Below are positions 24,444-28,344 of a stretch of 28,344 nt of DNA, one piece after another. Origin of the DNA: Clostridiales bacterium. GTDB lineage: Bacteria; Bacillota; Clostridia; Oscillospirales; CAG-382. Under the pieces are notes generated by a model. It was given only the letters and a program-made list of their open reading frames with translations. It did no database searches and was not told where the DNA came from. The DNA is taken from assembly GCA_003343885.1 (NCBI GenBank), contig QAKH01000018.1, positions 1 through 28,344 of the forward strand, written 5' to 3'. Position numbers and translations under genes: made by a program. The first letter of the stretch is position 1, and every line of letters begins with the position of its first letter.

Positions 24444-25443
24444 GAGAAGAGTCGTTAACGCTGTCGTTACATCAGTTTTGGCAGTGATAGCTATTTCGGT
24501 GGCGGTAGCCATGCTTGTATATGTTAATAGTTTTGAGCATGAAAAGGTTGCAGACAGGTTTTCAAAGGGAACCCGCTTTACCCAGATTACGTTATTTATA
24601 CCTGCAAGCGAAGAATTTACCGTAGATAAAGTCATGTATTTCAGGTATAACCTTGAAAATAAGCTGACAGAGAAAGCGATAACTCCTGAAAAAGAGGGAT
24701 CAAGACTGTATGTTGATGCATATTCCTCTTACTCGGATGCTACGCTAAATTCAAGCGGTAACCGCACAACAAACGCAAAAATCGCCTTTATAGGAGGTGA
24801 TTATAAGCTTTTTCACAGTGCGTTTTCAGAGCTTCCGGATATTGCCAATGATATAAACCATGACAGAATTTTGCTTTCGCGAAGCGCAGCATGGCAGTTG
24901 TATGGCGGAACTGAGTTATACGACTATACCGCGCAAAACGGCGATAAAACTTATTTAATAAGCGGCGTTTTCGAAGATTTTAAGGGGAAGGAGTATGATC
25001 AGTTCTATGAGGAAAGGACGGCTGCTGTGGCTGATATGCAGTCTGAGGCTGAAATGCCGATTACTTGCTATGAGTTAATCGTGGTTGATCCGGTTAAAAA
25101 TTTCGGAATTGACACCGTGAAAGAATGTATAGATCTCTCGGAAGGGAGCTATTACATAGTAGAAAACTCAAAACGGTTTTCACTTTCAAAACTATTTGCA
25201 AAAATTCCGGAGCTTGTACAAGCCGACAAGCCGCTGCCTACCGGCGTGGAAATAACGCCTGAGGAAATAGCCGCAAGACGGGCTGAAAAAGTTCTTGCTG
25301 CAATGTTAATTGTCTTTCTAGTATTTGCCGTGTATCCGTTCATATGGCTTTTAATCCTTATATACAGGCTGATACGAATGATAAAGAAGGGCTTGAATAA
25401 GTATGTATTCGGAAAAATAAAGGATAAGTTTTCGTATTCTTGA
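24433..25443 (+). CDS. Membrane protein resembling the MacB extracellular core, without ATPase
   Basis: The 336-residue protein has an N-terminal membrane helix (about 10-32), an extracellular domain of about 250 residues and one or two C-terminal helices (about 286-315) with a basic tail. The extracellular part has FIGGDYKLFHS, ILLSRSAAWQLYGG and YLISGVFEDF, which resemble the MacB periplasmic core pattern (new-value segment, VLSE-xxAxxLFG, VVGV). It has neither the ATPase domain nor the three-helix FtsX bundle of MacB. It begins with TTG at 24433, inside the adaptor gene, with AGGTGA six bases before it, so the two are translationally coupled, matching the MacA-MacB gene order. The family call rests on pattern recognition only. 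Confidence 0.6.
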   Translation: MKVKRRVVNAVVTSVLAVIAISVAVAMLVYVNSFEHEKVADRFSKGTRFTQITLFIPASEEFTVDKVMYFRYNLENKLTEKAITPEKEGSRLYVDAYSSYSDATLNSSGNRTTNAKIAFIGGDYKLFHSAFSELPDIANDINHDRILLSRSAAWQLYGGTELYDYTAQNGDKTYLISGVFEDFKGKEYDQFYEERTAAVADMQSEAEMPITCYELIVVDPVKNFGIDTVKECIDLSEGSYYIVENSKRFSLSKLFAKIPELVQADKPLPTGVEITPEEIAARRAEKVLAAMLIVFLVFAVYPFIWLLILIYRLIRMIKKGLNKYVFGKIKDKFSYS

Positions 25444-25494
25444 TTTGACTAAAAATGTTTAAAATGACTTAAATTGAAAGGAATTGATTTCTGT

Positions 25495-27987
25495 ATGAAA
25501 AAGAGATTACTCAGTCTTTTGCTTGCGTTTACCATGCTGTTGTCAACAATGTCTCTTGCTTCCTGTACTCCGGCTTCATCACCTGTGAACTCTAAACCGG
25601 GATCCGGCGCGTTGACAACAAAAAATTTGCAGAATATTTATCAGGCTTCAGCTATCAGCACTATTGACACGATTTTTGAAAATGTGGAGATAAACAGTCT
25701 CTACAAGCTAAAGGATGGTAAATTCCTTGTAAATGCATATTCTAATGATACATATGAACAGAAATACTATATAACGGATATAGATTTTAAGAATGCGTCT
25801 GAGTTAACAATATCTAAATCAGATTCTGCAAACAGTGAAACTTATGTGCAGAGTATAACGGTAAATCCCGATGATGGAAGTATTTGGTACATCAAAAATG
25901 TATATACTTACTCGGAAACTCCGATTGACGGAAATGTTCCTTCAGACGGAGGCGAAGTCATCATTGGCGGTATGTCAACTGGAGTTATTTATGATGCTGT
26001 CGGTCCGGAGATTTCAATTTCTGTACCTGCAACTAATACTGTGACTGAATCAAACGATCAGTACTTCCTCGTCAAAGTTGATTCAGACGGAAATCTGGTC
26101 TCAGAAACCAATATTGATTCCCTGCTTAATCAAACTGACGAAGACGGAAATACATATCGCGGCTATATAAGCAATATGATATTCTCTGACGGAAAGTTGA
26201 TAATGAATGTAAGCGGAAATTCAAGTCAGCTCTATGTTGTGAATCCGGAAACCGCACAGATTGAGAGTCAGGTTGCCTTGGATGAAGGCGGATACATTGA
26301 TTACATGTTTGCAGGCGCGTCTGGTACTTTGTATTTTTCATCATGGGGAGATAATGGTCCTGAACTGAAAAAACTTGATATACAGACCGGTAAGTCTGAA
26401 GTTGTTGAATTACCGTTTTCGGATAATCTGTATAATTACTCTTTCTCTAAGGGAGAGCTTGGATATGAGCTTCTTTTGGTAGATTCCGACTCGCTGTATG
26501 GATATAATATTGGAGATACTGAACCGACTGAAATATGCAATTTTACTAACTCCGACGTTGTATCAAATAATAGAGTCCCGATCGTTCTTGAGGACGGAAG
26601 ACTGCTTCTCGCGGGATACGACTATGAAACTCGTGAAAATGAACTTTTGCTTCTCACTAAGGTAGATCCGGCACAAGCAAAAGAAAAATATGTTATCACC
26701 GTTGCCGGAAGATATATCGATTATGACTTGAAAAACGCTCTTATGAAATTCAACCGTACCAGTGAGGATTATAAGGTAGTTTTCAAGGAATATTCTAAAT
26801 ATGACAATGAGTCAAATGAATGGACGGGTAGCTACCAAGAGCTTGATAAGGATATTCTTTCCAAAGACAACGCACCGGATATCATACTTGTTGACTCTTA
26901 TGGAATGGACTATGAAAGTTACATTTCAAAGGGCGTGTTCGCAGACCTTGAAGAATATATGGACGCCGATGAGACATTCAATAAAGATGATTATCTGACT
27001 AATGTGCTTGAAGCGCTGAAGGTTAACGGCGGTCTGTACATGATTTCTCCGACCGTAAGATTTATGACGTACGCCGGTAAAAAATCAGTTTTTGGCGATA
27101 AAACCGGTTGGACAATGCAGGAATTCCTTGACATGCATAATTCGCTTGCCGAAGGCGAGGAAATGATATCCGAAGCTACTCGTGACAGCATAGGATACTT
27201 TTTCATAAGCGTTGCTCAGAATGAATTCATAGAAGAAAGCGGAAAATGTGATTTTACAAATCAAAACTTTAAAAATATGCTATCATACTTAAAGGATATC
27301 CCGGCAGACTATACGGCATATCAAGACAAATGGCAGGATGATAATTATTATCAGGAGAGGGAACTTGCATACAGCAAGGGCACTATTAAACTCCGTCCCG
27401 CGGAGATAAGCAACTTTGATATAATTCCGGAACTTGAGGCATATATGGGTGAGGAAGTTACACTTATAGGCTATCCGTCAAGCGAGGAAGATTCTGTCGG
27501 AGTGTTGATTTCTCCCGGAACAGAGCTTGCTATAAATGCAAACTCCAAGGTATCTGCCGGAGCTTGGGAAGTTATAAAATATTTGCTTTCCGATGAGTAT
27601 CAGAATAAGTTTTCCGGCGATGAAAACAACTATTCACACAGCTTCCCGCTCAAAAAGAGCATAGTTGAGAAGAAAAAAGTAAATGATATTAAACCGCGCT
27701 ACTATACATATACAGACGAGAACGGAAATGAAGTTCAGGAAGAGCAGGAGCGCACCGTTTGGATAGGCGAACAGCGCATTGAAATACGCAAGAGTACAGA
27801 AGCTGATGCTGAACGTCTTTACGAACTGATTTCGAATGCAAGTGTTTGCCTGCGCAGAGATCAGAAAATGTACGACATCGTTATGGGTGAAGCTCAGCCG
27901 TATTTTGACGGACAGAAGTCAGTCGACGAGGTAGCAAATATTATAAACTCAAGAATCCAGATAATGGTAAACGTTTTGTTAAGTTAA
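25495..27987 (+). CDS. Large lipoprotein: N-terminal sensor-like domain fused to solute-binding domain
   Basis: The 830-residue protein has a lipoprotein signal with lipobox LASC (Cys24). Residues about 50-390 consist of repeated beta-strand segments (such as YYITDIDF, YFLVKVDSDGNLV, LYVVNPETAQIESQV), suggesting a beta-propeller-like domain. From about 395 the sequence resembles family-1 extracellular solute-binding proteins: APDIILVDSYGMDYESYISKGVFADLEEYMD, then GAWEVIKYLLSDEYQNKF, then a terminal PYFDGQKSVDEVANII. Ordinary sugar-binding lipoproteins are about 430 residues, so the propeller-like half is an addition. It closes the operon and should deliver ligand to the two permeases. AAAGGA lies 12 bases before the ATG. 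Confidence 0.8.
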   Translation: MKKRLLSLLLAFTMLLSTMSLASCTPASSPVNSKPGSGALTTKNLQNIYQASAISTIDTIFENVEINSLYKLKDGKFLVNAYSNDTYEQKYYITDIDFKNASELTISKSDSANSETYVQSITVNPDDGSIWYIKNVYTYSETPIDGNVPSDGGEVIIGGMSTGVIYDAVGPEISISVPATNTVTESNDQYFLVKVDSDGNLVSETNIDSLLNQTDEDGNTYRGYISNMIFSDGKLIMNVSGNSSQLYVVNPETAQIESQVALDEGGYIDYMFAGASGTLYFSSWGDNGPELKKLDIQTGKSEVVELPFSDNLYNYSFSKGELGYELLLVDSDSLYGYNIGDTEPTEICNFTNSDVVSNNRVPIVLEDGRLLLAGYDYETRENELLLLTKVDPAQAKEKYVITVAGRYIDYDLKNALMKFNRTSEDYKVVFKEYSKYDNESNEWTGSYQELDKDILSKDNAPDIILVDSYGMDYESYISKGVFADLEEYMDADETFNKDDYLTNVLEALKVNGGLYMISPTVRFMTYAGKKSVFGDKTGWTMQEFLDMHNSLAEGEEMISEATRDSIGYFFISVAQNEFIEESGKCDFTNQNFKNMLSYLKDIPADYTAYQDKWQDDNYYQERELAYSKGTIKLRPAEISNFDIIPELEAYMGEEVTLIGYPSSEEDSVGVLISPGTELAINANSKVSAGAWEVIKYLLSDEYQNKFSGDENNYSHSFPLKKSIVEKKKVNDIKPRYYTYTDENGNEVQEEQERTVWIGEQRIEIRKSTEADAERLYELISNASVCLRRDQKMYDIVMGEAQPYFDGQKSVDEVANIINSRIQIMVNVLLS

Positions 27988-27994
27988 ATGAAAG

Positions 27995-28023
27995 TTGAGA
28001 CCTTGAACTCCTTATGGTATAAT
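27995..28023 (+). promoter_or_regulatory. Promoter of the insertion-element gene (TTGAGA-N17-TATAAT)
   Basis: TTGAGA (27995-28000) and a consensus -10 (28018-28023) at 17 bases lie only eight bases after the lipoprotein stop, 58 bases before the transposase start. Confidence 0.7.
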
Positions 28024-28045
28024 GGTTTTATCACAAACCCGAATA

Positions 28046-28081
28046 CCTCCCTGAAAATCAGAGAAAGGAGATCAAGATCTC
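28046..28081 (+). promoter_or_regulatory. Hairpins around the transposase ribosome binding site
   Basis: The palindrome GAGAT-CAAG-ATCTC (28068-28081) ends directly before the ATG and includes part of the Shine-Dalgarno AAAGGAG (28064-28070). A rival pairing of CTCC (28047-28050) with GGAG (28067-28070), helped by CTG/CAG, would also hide it. Two GATC sites (28070, 28076) lie in the palindrome. This looks like translation control of a transposase. Confidence 0.45.
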
Positions 28082-28344
28082 ATGGATAAAATTATACCAC
28101 ATTGTTGCCCTCGATGCAACTCTCATTCACTTTATAAATATGGCAAAGATAAATTTGGTAACCAAAAGTACCAATGCCGCATTTGTAAACATCAATTTGC
28201 ACCTGATGTTATTTCAAGTGGTTCAAAAGGTGCAAAACCACTTCCACCGGAACAAAGAAAATATCCTTCGTGTCCTATTTGTGGCAAAGCTGCTTTTCTT
28301 CATCACGATTTTGATGATTATTCTAATTATCGTTGCTGTGATAA
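28082..28344 (+). mobile_element. Insertion-element transposase, 5' part (runs off the window)
   Basis: The frame opens at ATG 28082 and stays open for 87 codons to the end of the window. The start encodes a zinc-ribbon: CCPRC near residues 8-12 and CRIC near 32-35, then a second pair CPIC (about 68-71) and RCC near 85. Such N-terminal zinc-ribbons are typical of DDE transposases from several IS families, but the catalytic part is outside the window and the family cannot be named. Its base composition is more AT-rich than the lipoprotein gene. The left end of the element must lie between 27988 and about 28000; I found no terminal repeat to define it. Confidence 0.65.

Noticed and set aside
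1..28344. CRISPR array or prophage
   Set aside because: I found no regularly spaced repeats, no cas genes and no phage structural or integrase genes.

Overview
The window looks like chromosomal DNA from a Gram-positive, low-to-moderate GC anaerobe of the Bacillota (class Clostridia, probably a gut Oscillospiraceae/Ruminococcaceae-type organism). The evidence is Firmicutes-length S12 and S7 proteins, strong AGGAGG-type ribosome binding sites, many TTGACA-N17-TATAAT promoters, a lipoprotein instead of a periplasmic binding protein, a clostridial 2[4Fe-4S] ferredoxin and an FMN riboswitch on an ECF-type riboflavin transporter. The assignment comes from family resemblance, not a database search.

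Layout. (1) 1-6430: a sugar-acid catabolic operon with an IlvD/Edd-type dehydratase, a cytoplasmic sialidase-like (Asp-box) protein, an HpcH/HpaI-type aldolase and a D-2-hydroxyacid dehydrogenase, closed by a terminator. An AT-rich DUF1287 gene sits inside it and looks like a later insertion. (2) 6440-10120: an aconitase-family hydratase and NADP-type isocitrate dehydrogenase, with their own promoter and terminator, making 2-oxoglutarate from citrate. (3) 10179-13846: an ABC exporter half-transporter, an HD-domain phosphohydrolase, a convergent YitT-like membrane protein and a tRNA-Ser(GGA) with encoded CCA. (4) 14122-18753: the str operon rpsL-rpsG-fusA-tuf, with a separate strong promoter for tuf. 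S12 carries Arg at the position equivalent to E. coli Lys88. (5) 18823-19976: FMN riboswitch, ribU-like transporter gene and a ferredoxin gene. (6) 19996-27987: a five-gene operon of two MalF/MalG-type sugar permeases, a HlyD/MacA-like adaptor with a very long coiled coil, a protein resembling only the extracellular core of MacB, and a large lipoprotein with a C-terminal solute-binding domain. No ATPase is encoded. (7) From 27995 an insertion element with a zinc-ribbon transposase begins and runs off the window.

How they work together. In region 1 the dehydratase would form a 2-keto-3-deoxy acid, the aldolase would split it to pyruvate plus an aldehyde, and the dehydrogenase would handle a 2-hydroxy or 2-keto acid; the sialidase-like protein may release the sugar acid from an imported oligosaccharide. 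The most unusual unit is region 6, which joins importer parts (sugar permeases, binding protein) with exporter parts (MacA-like adaptor, MacB-core-like protein) in one apparent transcript. It is the best candidate here for an undescribed system.
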